Source of the DNA: Amphimedon queenslandica
Taxonomy: Eukaryota > Porifera > Demospongiae > Haplosclerida > Niphatidae
DNA: 34,233 bases
Direction of reading: 5' to 3'
Assembly: GCF_000090795.2 (NCBI RefSeq)
Contig: NW_003546390.1
Coordinates: forward strand, 173,123 to 207,355
This document shows, piece by piece, positions 1 to 7,914 of the stretch. Numbering within the stretch: the stretch's first letter is position 1; every line of letters starts with the position of its first letter. Under the pieces are notes generated by a model, which ran no database searches, was not told the origin of the DNA, and saw nothing but the letters and a program-made list of their open reading frames with translations. Made by a program: the position numbers and the translations under genes.

Positions 1-217
1 TGGCTATAATGTATCCAGCAAGACTGGCATTACACAGCTTCTGGTTACCAATCTGACTATTGTCATCAAGTGCAAGGACACAGAATCCAAGGATATTATT
101 ATGAGCAAAGAGTCCTAAAGCTGCTCCACTCAGTCCCAATGCAAGGGCTAGTGTGACCAGTACAAACACATTGAGTATACTGCTGGGAGACATTTCTACA
201 GCAGACAGTTTAACCAT
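1..217 (-). CDS. 5' end of an unidentified membrane protein (partial)
   Basis: An open frame runs from an ATG at 217 leftwards off the window edge, giving 72 residues that begin MVKLSAVEMS. An in-frame TAA lies just upstream of the ATG, so this is probably the true start. Residues about 13-34 form a strongly hydrophobic, Ala/Leu/Gly-rich membrane segment. It is followed by a short loop with two cysteines and an N-[not P]-S site (NAS), then a second hydrophobic stretch begins at the edge. The topology resembles a multi-span or tetraspan-type protein, but I do not recognise the family. The rest of the gene lies outside the window. Confidence 0.55.
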   Translation of the reverse strand, partial: MVKLSAVEMSPSSILNVFVLVTLALALGLSGAALGLFAHNNILGFCVLALDDNSQIGNQKLCNASLAGYIIA

Positions 218-434
218 GTTTATGGTTTAACTTAGGTTGAGTGCTAATGACGGATGGGGCCGGGGGTGTTTATAAGCAGCAAGTTGTAAAGGATCATCAC
301 ATGATGCTATTCATGCATATACTATTGAGCTATTGTTCACTTGCTAAAGTAAACTATCTGGGAATCCTATTCATCATTATTGGCTACACTCAGTCATTAT
401 TACTATTTCAGTTCAATTCATGGAATTATGGTCA

Positions 435-2139
435 TTAACTAAATAATGAACTATACAGTGGTTTAAGGTATTTCCATTGATATAGACTGGAATTGAAAGA
501 CATTTTGTGTCTATAATGTTTAGCAAGGTATGGTCTCTGACACATATTCTTTACTTTCTTAAACAACTGCTGAGGAGTATTGTAGAGACAATCCTCTATC
601 AAGAAAGAAAGCATCATCATATCATTGGAACACATCAAGTACCTGGAAATATCTCTGGATATACAAGATCATTTGGACATAAAGGATAGCATCCACAAAT
701 TGTTGCTTCAATCCTATGGAATAAAGTATAATCACACTGTTGTTAGTGGTTATAATCATAAATATTAGACCTAATATCTATGTTATATGTACATTGCTAC
801 TCCATAGAATTCATGTTTAGCAGTTGAAATGACAACATCAGCTCCTTTCAGTATGGACCAGTACTCCTCTTTATCAACTGGGCCGTGATGAAGGAGCACA
901 TCAGATCCCAACAGTTTAAACAGCTCAGACAAACAAACTAGAATTAATGGAGTATACTATACGCCATAGTATACTGAGGTTACCGGGGATATCCTGAGTA
1001 TGGGTACCAAGTATCGAGAGATGGAACTCCAGTCTTGCTTCAAGCAGCTTCTTTATTAATTCTGAAAACTCCTCAGGCCCTTTGTCGTGTTCCCTTCAAA
1101 TATAAATAAAATTAAAAGAATAGTAATACTGCACATCCATACCATCTGTGTGGCCATACAATGTGAAGGGGCCCTCTTTCCAAAGGTACTTGATCATGTG
1201 ACCTCTCATCATGTGACCTCTCATCATGTGACCTCTCATCATGTGATCCAGTGTACACATATTGATCAGGTACTTCAATTGGGTAATAGAGAACTGTACA
1301 TTTTGGTTGAATGAGATCAGTAAGGTCATTTGGTAATGAGGAGAGAGAGGGAGAGATCTTGAGAAAGGAGTTTATTTTACTGAGGAAAGATCTCATGTTG
1401 AAATGAGAATTAAACACAATTTTATCAGCAACAAGACTGTGATTGAGATCATTGTTTAGTAGCACTGGTATATGAATGATACTGACCAGGAGAGTATTTG
1501 ATTGTAGCCATATTGATAGTCTCTGTCCTGCTGTTTCCTCACTGGATACACCAGCTGGTTCTCATGAAAGTACAGTATCTTATGTAGGCCCAGGAGGTCG
1601 GGACGTAACCCAACCAGCTCACATAAATTAAGGACACTGCTAGTGAACAATATCCTAAAATAATAATAACCTTTCATAAAGAATATGTGAGGGCATATGG
1701 ATAAGAAAATGTAATAAAAATGGAGAATCGGCTCTCCTTTTAGACTTTAGCAAAATTTGGTCAAAGTCTCTGTATACAGGGACTTTGACCTGATTTTGGA
1801 GCAACTTTAAAAATTTGCAAAAAATCTAATTTTGATTGGAATCAGCTCAAACTTTCCATGCAACATAAGTACATGAGAAAATGTAATAAAATTTAGAAAT
1901 TTTCATTAAAATAGTTTATAGGTACCACTCCCACTTTATGCTCATCATCATTACTTTAATCCGATTTGGTCCCGTGGGATAATTTGTGAGAAATGAAGAG
2001 AAGACGTTCTAATGTTCCAATGCCATTTTGTGTCAGGTAGTGAATAAACCACGCCCCCAATCTCCCTTGATAAGAGATCCATCATTTGCTTGTGTGATCC
2101 ACCATAGTATGGTTCAACAAACAATACACTACCTGACAT
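435..2139 (-). CDS. QTMAN: tRNA-queuosine alpha-mannosyltransferase (GTDC1/QTMAN), 7 exons
   Basis: Seven exons (2139-1955, 1654-1487, 1436-1143, 1093-984, 937-793, 713-643, 595-435) join in frame at GT-AG borders into a 377-residue protein; human GTDC1 is somewhat longer. It follows the family end to end: YYGGSHKQ near the N-terminus, [73 protein letters not shown] and [18 protein letters not shown]. The E-x7-E motif of GT-B glycosyltransferases lies in [10 protein letters not shown]. The family mannosylates queuosine in cytosolic tRNA-Asp. Exon 3 carries an extra SHDER repeat from an in-frame 15-bp tandem repeat. Intron 1 holds a palindromic repeat element. The start is the only ATG that gives the family N-terminus. 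Confidence 0.95.
1193..1247 (-). repeat. In-frame 15-bp coding tandem repeat in QTMAN exon 3
   Basis: About three and a half near-identical 15-bp units read as SHDER repeats on the gene strand. They lie between the conserved YYPIEVPD block and the [11 protein letters not shown] block, where vertebrate GTDC1 also has a variable linker. The reading frame is kept because the unit is a multiple of three. Confidence 0.85.
1725..1910. mobile_element. Fragment of palindromic 177-bp repeat family in QTMAN intron 1
   Basis: A 32-bp near-perfect palindrome at 1759-1790 (arms GGTCAAAGTC, core CTGTATACAG, one G-T pair) is followed by sequence shared with the other family copies. The shared blocks are a TTTTGGAGCAACTTT block, a GGAATCAGCTCAAACTTTC block, an ACATAAGTAC block and a GAAAATGTAATAAAA block. 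Related copies lie at 13.7-14.9, 19.6-20.4 and 25.9-26.1 kb. It is probably a non-autonomous mobile element; no coding capacity is seen. Confidence 0.7.
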
Positions 2140-2210
2140 ATTGGGGAATTGATGGGTGTGGTAAAGTGTTATTAATACTTATCAATAAATAAAATGCAAA
2201 AATTTATTAG

Positions 2211-3380
2211 CTATTTTGGTGGAAATAAAAGATGAAATTCACTAGATGGCTTCATTCCTTTAGGTAGACTGGACATTAGTCCGATGTGGTTGAACAGATT
2301 AGGGACTGCTAACAGTTTATTTAGCCTCTTCTCTGCAATCCATGAGTCAATAGCAATGTCCACTGGGACCCTCTCAGTGCAGTTGAATGAGTCAAGATAG
2401 TCTATTAGCGACTGGAGGTGACTCCTAGGGTACAGTACAGCTGGTGTGCAGCAACCTCGGGCTGGGACAACGTTTATAAGAAAAGGACTTAACTTCCTGA
2501 CCTCTTCCCAGTGTGGCCTACCAAAAGAAAGAATGAGATACAGAACGAGAGAGAGGGATACCAATAGCCTCCATTTAAAGATGGTTTCATTTATTTTAAA
2601 TTGCCACCAGTCGATTGGACTAGGCAGTACAATACCACTGAGTATGACCAGGGTACCTCCTAATAACACTGTCAGTACCAGGAGCTCACCGATACAGCTC
2701 CTGTTGTTGCCCCATCCTTGATACTTCTCTGGATAATAGAGCTTCATTAGACCCCAGGTATCTCCTGTGGTGTCCTTCAAACAGTAACGAAGTATAAAGT
2801 TTAGTTTATGAGCAAAGCCTGGATCAGCCATGGCATCATCTTCCAATACAATGTTATATATTGACTTCTTTTGATGGCACCACCTCAAAGCCGAGAGGTA
2901 GTCAAGTTTTTCTTTAATAAACTTATCGCCAGGTGGTGGATCTAGGTTTCTTGAATTAGTGACTGGTATTTTTGATGATAGTTTGAAAGCCTCAGAGTGA
3001 GTGCCAGCTGCTGCTAGATTGTAAACGGTGAAAGTGAAGTTTGAGAGGAAGGAGAGTTGATGGATGAGTGCTGCTGCAGTCTGAGTGAGGTAGGATCCCT
3101 CTCTTGGTATTGTTATTATTACAAAACAGAACTTTGTTTGATTTAGCTTGAAATGGTCAAAAAGGTAATGTAGATCATTCTGGAGCAGGTACTGCTGGGC
3201 TGAGTGGAGTCTGGCCTTGTTCTCAGTTTGAATCTGGTCAATGGAGGTGGCCTGAGGAGGTGGATCATAATAAAGAGAGTAGGCAAGTCTTTTACACAGT
3301 TGAGGCATAACAATGAAGACAATGAAGGCACAGAAGAGGAGATAGAGGCCCTCGAATAAGAACAATCTTCTACACTTCAT
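2211..3380 (-). CDS. PGAP4: Post-GPI attachment GalNAc transferase (PGAP4/TMEM246)
   Basis: Single-exon gene of 389 residues, close to the human PGAP4 length of about 403. PGAP4 adds the GalNAc side chain to the first mannose of GPI anchors in the Golgi. Visible features: an N-terminal membrane anchor at about residues 8-27; a GT-A type catalytic region with the acidic metal/nucleotide motif E180-D181-D182 (VLEDDA); the family's unusual tandem transmembrane hairpin inserted inside the catalytic domain (about 232-253 and 270-286); and the conserved C-terminal block PVDIAIDSWI near 339-348. Its start lies 180 bp from the divergent ETF1 start, so the two probably share a promoter. The lack of introns is notable beside intron-rich neighbours. 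Confidence 0.93.
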   Translation of the reverse strand: MKCRRLFLFEGLYLLFCAFIVFIVMPQLCKRLAYSLYYDPPPQATSIDQIQTENKARLHSAQQYLLQNDLHYLFDHFKLNQTKFCFVIITIPREGSYLTQTAAALIHQLSFLSNFTFTVYNLAAAGTHSEAFKLSSKIPVTNSRNLDPPPGDKFIKEKLDYLSALRWCHQKKSIYNIVLEDDAMADPGFAHKLNFILRYCLKDTTGDTWGLMKLYYPEKYQGWGNNRSCIGELLVLTVLLGGTLVILSGIVLPSPIDWWQFKINETIFKWRLLVSLSLVLYLILSFGRPHWEEVRKLSPFLINVVPARGCCTPAVLYPRSHLQSLIDYLDSFNCTERVPVDIAIDSWIAEKRLNKLLAVPNLFNHIGLMSSLPKGMKPSSEFHLLFPPK

Positions 3381-3559
3381 CTTTCATGGCCCCCAGGCCC
3401 CCCACCTCACACCTGAGTTGTTCCCTAATTTTACGAATGGGTGGAGCAATTTAAATGGGTGTGGTTTGAATATAAAACGTTTCCCACGTGCAGTTTCTCT
3501 TTGTGGTGCAACTGAGCTTTTAGTTATCATCAGGTCCACATTATCTCTAGTTCTCTCTC
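3381..3559. promoter_or_regulatory. Shared divergent promoter, PGAP4 / ETF1
   Basis: The 179 bp between the two start codons must hold both promoters. It contains a GGGTGTGGTT (CACCC-box-like) decamer at 3457-3466, a TATAAAAC stretch near 3472 and a CACGTG E-box at about 3486 followed by a pyrimidine-rich TTTCTCTTT tract that could be the ETF1 transcription start. The element functions are inferred. Confidence 0.5.
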
Positions 3560-4900
3560 ATGTCAGTGATGGCTACAGCCTCCAGTGGTAGTATATTACC
3601 AGGAGATGATTCTGCTGACAGGAACGTCGAGATGTGGAAGATCAAGAGGTTAATAAAGAGTCTTGAAGCAGCCCGGGGCAACGGGACCAGCATGATATCA
3701 CTGATAATACCGCCCAAGGATCAGATATCAAGAGTTGCTAAGATGTTAGCTGATGAGTTTGGAACAGCCTCAAATATAAAGAGTCGTGTCAATCGTCTCT
3801 CAGTCTTGGGAGCCATCACTTCAGTCCAGCAGAGACTCAAGTTGTATTCAAAAGTTCCAACAAATGGGTTAGTTATTTATTGCGGGACTATCGTCACAGA
3901 CGAGGGAAAAGAGAAGAAGGTAAATATTGATTTCGAGCCGTTCAAGCCGATCAACACGTCACTGTACCTCTGTGACAACAAGTTCCACACTGAAGCACTG
4001 AGTGCTCTACTGGCTGACGATAATAAGTTTGGGTTTATAGTGATGGATGGTAACGGGGCATTATTTGGAACACTGTGTGGTAATACTCGTGACATACTCC
4101 ACAAGTTCACTGTTGATCTACCTAAGAAACACGGGAGGGGAGGGCAATCTGCTTTACGTTTCGCTCGTCTGAGACTCGAGAAAAGACACAACTACGTTAG
4201 GAAAGTGGCAGAGACAGCAGTTCAGCTCTTCATAACTCAAGACCGGCCAAATATTGAAGGACTCATTCTTGCTGGCTCAGCAGATTTTAAAACTGAATTG
4301 AGTCAATCGGACATGTTTGATCCTCGACTAAATACAAAGGTTCTTAAAGTGGTTGACGTATCTTACGGAGGAGAGAATGGGTTCAACCAGGCAATAGAAC
4401 TCTCGGCCGAGGTACTGTCTAATGTCAAGTTCATTCAAGAGAAGAAGCTGATTGGTCGTTACTTTGATGAGATATCACAAGACACTGGAAAATATTGCTT
4501 TGGTGTGGCCGACACTCTCCAGGCTCTTGAAATGGGAGCAGTGGAGACCCTAATAGTCTGGGAAAATATTGACATGATGCGACTGACTCTGAAGAACCAC
4601 TCGAAAGATGAGGAGGTGGTCCTTCATTTGAACTCAGAGCAGGAAAAGGATAAAACTAACTTTGTTGACAAGGAGACTGGAGTTGAGCTGGAGCTGGTTG
4701 AACGACTGGCCTTCCTGGAGTGGCTGGCTAACAACTATAAGACCTTTGGGGCTACGCTGGAGATAGTTACTGACCGGTCGCAAGAAGGATCTCAGTTTTG
4801 TAAAGGGTTTGGTGGAATTGGCGGAATACTGAGGTACAGGGTTGACTTCCAATCAATGGAGTATGACCCTGATGAAGACGAATATGACTTTGATTATTAA
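3560..4900 (+). CDS. ETF1: Eukaryotic translation termination factor 1 (eRF1)
   Basis: Intronless 446-residue protein, nearly collinear with human eRF1 (437 residues) apart from about 11 extra N-terminal residues. Domain N carries the stop-codon-reading NIKS motif (72-75) and YxCxxxF (Y136, C138, F142). Domain M carries the GGQ motif (194-196) that triggers peptidyl-tRNA hydrolysis. Domain C, the eRF3-binding part, ends in an acidic tail [13 protein letters not shown]. All three motifs sit 11 residues later than in human, which supports the chosen start; an internal Met at residue 4 is an alternative. It acts in the cytosolic ribosome A site. Motifs are canonical, so standard stop-codon recognition is expected. 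Confidence 0.98.
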   Translation: MSVMATASSGSILPGDDSADRNVEMWKIKRLIKSLEAARGNGTSMISLIIPPKDQISRVAKMLADEFGTASNIKSRVNRLSVLGAITSVQQRLKLYSKVPTNGLVIYCGTIVTDEGKEKKVNIDFEPFKPINTSLYLCDNKFHTEALSALLADDNKFGFIVMDGNGALFGTLCGNTRDILHKFTVDLPKKHGRGGQSALRFARLRLEKRHNYVRKVAETAVQLFITQDRPNIEGLILAGSADFKTELSQSDMFDPRLNTKVLKVVDVSYGGENGFNQAIELSAEVLSNVKFIQEKKLIGRYFDEISQDTGKYCFGVADTLQALEMGAVETLIVWENIDMMRLTLKNHSKDEEVVLHLNSEQEKDKTNFVDKETGVELELVERLAFLEWLANNYKTFGATLEIVTDRSQEGSQFCKGFGGIGGILRYRVDFQSMEYDPDEDEYDFDY

Positions 4901-5062
4901 AAAGTAATAATTATACATTATTAATTAAGTATACCAGTAAAAGCTAGAGTAAATATTAATTTTTATGTAACACGTATAATATCATGTAGTATACTAGTAT
5001 TTGTATTGTATGTAACAGTTTGTGTTGTTAGTATTTATTAAATTTCTAATAATTTCTAATAT

Positions 5063-6117
5063 TTAAGTAAGAATTGATTTTTCAAGATGTTTCTTTATTA
5101 AAGTGTCCAATATTGTATGAACCCGTTGATTTCCATTCATTCCTTCCTTTAATACTTTCTCCATATTGTCTATATGAAGTCTTGAATTTACCTAAAGTAC
5201 CAGAACCAGTAGGGGACTGCTCCAGACCCCTTACTTACTTGTAGAAATACAATTTTGCCTGATTTTGGTAAAGTTCCAACTATTAGTTCTGGTCCTGGGC
5301 CCCTCTCCTCAAAATAATTAAGATCTGGAATGGAATGCAGACATCATTAGATACAGTGCGAGTGTGTGTTCATTACCAACGATAGGTGTGTCATTAATTA
5401 GAGTAACGCTAGTAGCACACACGTAGTCCTTCATTGGTATGCCGGCATCAATAAGAGCCATAGTAATAGCATTAATCGATACTGCTTTATCACCTAATTA
5501 ATTATAATTAGTAAATTAATAATAATTAATATAATTACTTCCATCTGATTGCAGTATTTGTACAAATATATCAATCTTAGAGTGAGGATATGTATCTGTT
5601 AAAATGGCTGCCTCAAACGTCTTTTTCAAAGCGAGTGAAGTTTCCAAACAGGATCTAATAGACAATAATGATAATAATAAATGACATGTTGTTACTTGTC
5701 TCCAGTTGGTCTTTTCTTTCTCTCGGAGGTAGAGAATGTGGCCATACTAAACTGACAGTTGATGAATGCTTTGTCGTGTTGAGCCTCAGACCTCCTACTA
5801 ACCTGTCATCAACAAGCAGACCTCATTAACCAACAATAACAATGGTAACTGACATCGTGTGGTCCATACACAGTAGCAATCACTCTAGTGTTCCCTTGCT
5901 GAAGGTAAGCAGACCCGTCTGCCTGTAAGCAGTGACTGATGTTACATGACAACACTCTCAGCTCTTGTGGTCTCCTACCATCAGATCTCAGGCCTGTGGG
6001 ATCACATGATCAAACTGCTTAAACAATATAATTCCTAACCTTCTGGAGATAAGTACTCAAAGTCTGCCTATAAAATAAATCTAAAACAACATTTAATTAA
6101 TAGTTTGTTGATACCAT
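5063..6117 (-). CDS. EXOSC4: Exosome complex component RRP41 (EXOSC4), 8 exons
   Basis: Eight exons (6117-6115, 6067-6040, 5993-5854, 5802-5696, 5654-5539, 5493-5377, 5324-5239, 5191-5063) join in frame into 241 residues (human 245). The protein starts MADFEYLSPEGLRSDGRRPQ and shows the RNase PH fold signature: QADGSAYLQQGNT, YGPHD, a TFSTSER segment, SKIDIFVQILQSDG, INAITMALIDAGIPM and VCATSVTLIND. RRP41 is a catalytically inactive core-ring subunit of the RNA exosome in nucleus and cytoplasm. Exon 1 supplies only the start codon, which abuts its own 5' splice site, and exon 2 is a 28-nt microexon. Its promoter is shared with the small plus-strand gene starting at 6189. Confidence 0.95.
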
Positions 6118-6188
6118 TTGTTTTCACGTGGTTGACCGGAGACTTTAGCAAGAAACTTCCGTTCTCCTCCGTATACTATATATTTAAG
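6118..6188. promoter_or_regulatory. Very short divergent promoter, EXOSC4 / small membrane protein
   Basis: Only 71 bp separate the two opposed start codons. The interval holds CACGTGG at 6126-6132 and an AACTTCCG ETS-like core near 6155. Both promoters and 5' untranslated regions must overlap here unless the plus-strand transcript starts inside EXOSC4. Function is inferred from position. Confidence 0.4.
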
Positions 6189-6449
6189 ATGGAGGAGGAA
6201 GAGAGGGATGCGACTCCTCCTGTGGAGGACAGTATGGAAGGGAAGGCCCAGTCCAGTTTAGAATCCAGCAGTTCTTCAATCCCTCCTCCTCCCCGGCAAA
6301 AAACATCATCATCACTAATGAGAGTTACTGGGCTTGTAATGGCCTCCATTTTGTTAGCTGTTGCTATCCTCTTATGTAACATGTACAGTACTGACTATCT
6401 AACCTACTTTAATAACTGGTTCCTGGACTCGTGGAGTGTCCCACTATAA
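6189..6449 (+). CDS. Small single-pass membrane protein, unknown family
   Basis: An 86-residue frame begins MEEEERDATPPVEDSM. An earlier in-frame ATG at 6105 would overlap the EXOSC4 start codon, so 6189 is preferred. The N-terminal half is acidic, then Ser/Pro-rich with a PPPP run (residues 32-35). One hydrophobic segment at about 47-65 is followed by a short aromatic tail ending WFLDSWSVPL. The layout suggests a tail-anchored or type II protein with a cytosolic N-terminus. It ends 87 bp before the ACTR6 stop (tail-to-tail). I do not recognise a family; position between two housekeeping promoters and a clean start support a real gene. Confidence 0.6.
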   Translation: MEEEERDATPPVEDSMEGKAQSSLESSSSSIPPPPRQKTSSSLMRVTGLVMASILLAVAILLCNMYSTDYLTYFNNWFLDSWSVPL

Positions 6450-6535
6450 CTTAATCATAATGACTCTTCCCTAAGCTACCATTAACATTATTATTAGTAT
6501 TTTAGTTTTATTTCAAAACACCATTCAACTTGGAC

Positions 6536-7814
6536 TCAATTATAATTTGAGTGTAATATTATTTGATTGTCATAAAACTTCTTGTGACATTGGGCCAGAC
6601 CTCCCTCCTTGTATTCTGACTGTGTTACACTTTGAAGGTGCCCCCCTGCCCCCTCCCTTCCTTCTTGCGCCAATTTCTGGCCCCCCAACCAGGGGACCAA
6701 ATCAGGTCGATCATGTTGTGTAACATCAACTGGATACGTATCTGGGGCCAGTTTACGTACGTCAGTAAGAACCCTCTCACGGAAACCAGGAAACCTTGTG
6801 CTTCCTCCAGTCACTAGGATATTGGAGTAGAGGTATCTGTGCATTGGTTTAGGGGTAGTGGATATGCAGTGGACAATGGCCTCTGGTATTCCCATTTGAT
6901 GTATTCCAACGTCTGATGGATTAAACAATATCTCTGGAATACTGAACCTTTCATTGCCAATCCTTAATATCTGTTCTTCACTAGTTCCATGTTGCTTGCC
7001 CCCTTTTGGTAATATGTATCCAGTTTTAACAGACGTGAAATCAGGAAGGACATAGTCAAGAGATATTGTATTTGTGTCTTGTTTCCCTCTAGCTTTCCTC
7101 ATGTCAGTGTAAAGGTCTTGAGAGACGAAACAAACATCTTCTTTCACTTGATTCATGACGTAGGTCTCATCCATGACATTAAGTTGTCTGTAGGAGATTA
7201 TCTCCTTCAAGTGATTAGTGAGCAGTTTACCACCGACATCAATCCTCAAGGTACTCTCAAGTAAAGCCTTCCCACGATAATAGGGAACAACATGAGTGAA
7301 TGAATACCCACTGTCCACCACTAGTGTACAGGGTCTCTCTGGGTACTCCATTAGCTGATGGAAGGAGGAGAGAGATGATGGGAGAGTGAGAGTAAGAGAT
7401 GAGAAACCATATTCCTCAAACAATACTTCAATCATGGCGTCCCTCACTGACTGAAAGTTAAAAGGTGGTTCAGTAACAATAAGGTTGAGGTCTGATGGTG
7501 TTATCTTGAGCAGTGACTGGTAGACATGATCCCATATCTGTCTCTGTGTGTCCCAGTTTACAAGGTAACCTTTTTGAAAGGGCAGGAGGTAATAGAGTCC
7601 AGAGAGATCCTTAATGTCATCCAACTGATTGCCAATGAAACTCTTCCTTCTTTCAGTCTTTGTCCTGCAATAATTTGATATTATTTAATGCAATAATCAT
7701 GATATACCTGGTGATGCAGTTTGGTACTGAAACTGGTTCTGTCTCTTTCTCTATTCCTATTTTCAAGGAGGAGGCTCCATTGTCCAGCACTAGAGTAGTA
7801 CTGCTAGCTGCCAT
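6536..7814 (-). CDS. ACTR6: Actin-related protein 6 (ARP6), SRCAP/SWR1-type complex subunit
   Basis: Two exons (7814-7708 and 7664-6536) give 411 residues (human 396). The protein starts MAASSTTLVLDNGASSLKIG, the actin-fold phosphate-1 loop. It continues with SGLYYLLPFQKGYLVNWD, VVDSGYSFTHVVPYYRG, NVMDETYVMNQVKEDVCFVSQD, LDYVLPDF, RFSIPEILFNPSDVGI and LVTGGSTRFPGF, all diagnostic of ARP6. ARP6 is nuclear and helps the SWR1/SRCAP remodeller deposit histone H2A.Z. The C-terminus runs about 15 residues past human and is poorly conserved. An upstream in-frame ATG at 7838 exists, but 7814 matches the family start. It shares a roughly 100-bp promoter with the FUBP-like gene. Confidence 0.95.
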
Positions 7815-7914
7815 GTTTAAGTGGGTGTGGTCAATCATTATTATTAATAACTGTACTGAGCGTGCGCAGTAGGTCAGTGGGTCACATTGCCCCTCACGAT
7901 CACTGGAGTAAAGT
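7815..7914. promoter_or_regulatory. Shared divergent promoter, ACTR6 / FUBP-like gene
   Basis: The 100 bp between opposed starts hold a GGGTGTGGTC decamer (7823-7832), only 9 bp from the ACTR6 ATG, and GAGCGTGCGCAG at about 7859-7870, which resembles an NRF1 (nuclear respiratory factor) site. NRF1 sites are typical of TATA-less bidirectional housekeeping promoters; use here is inferred. Confidence 0.5.

Noticed and set aside
2446..2721. 91-residue plus-strand frame antisense to PGAP4
   Set aside because: Lies wholly inside a well-supported conserved coding gene on the other strand and has no family features.
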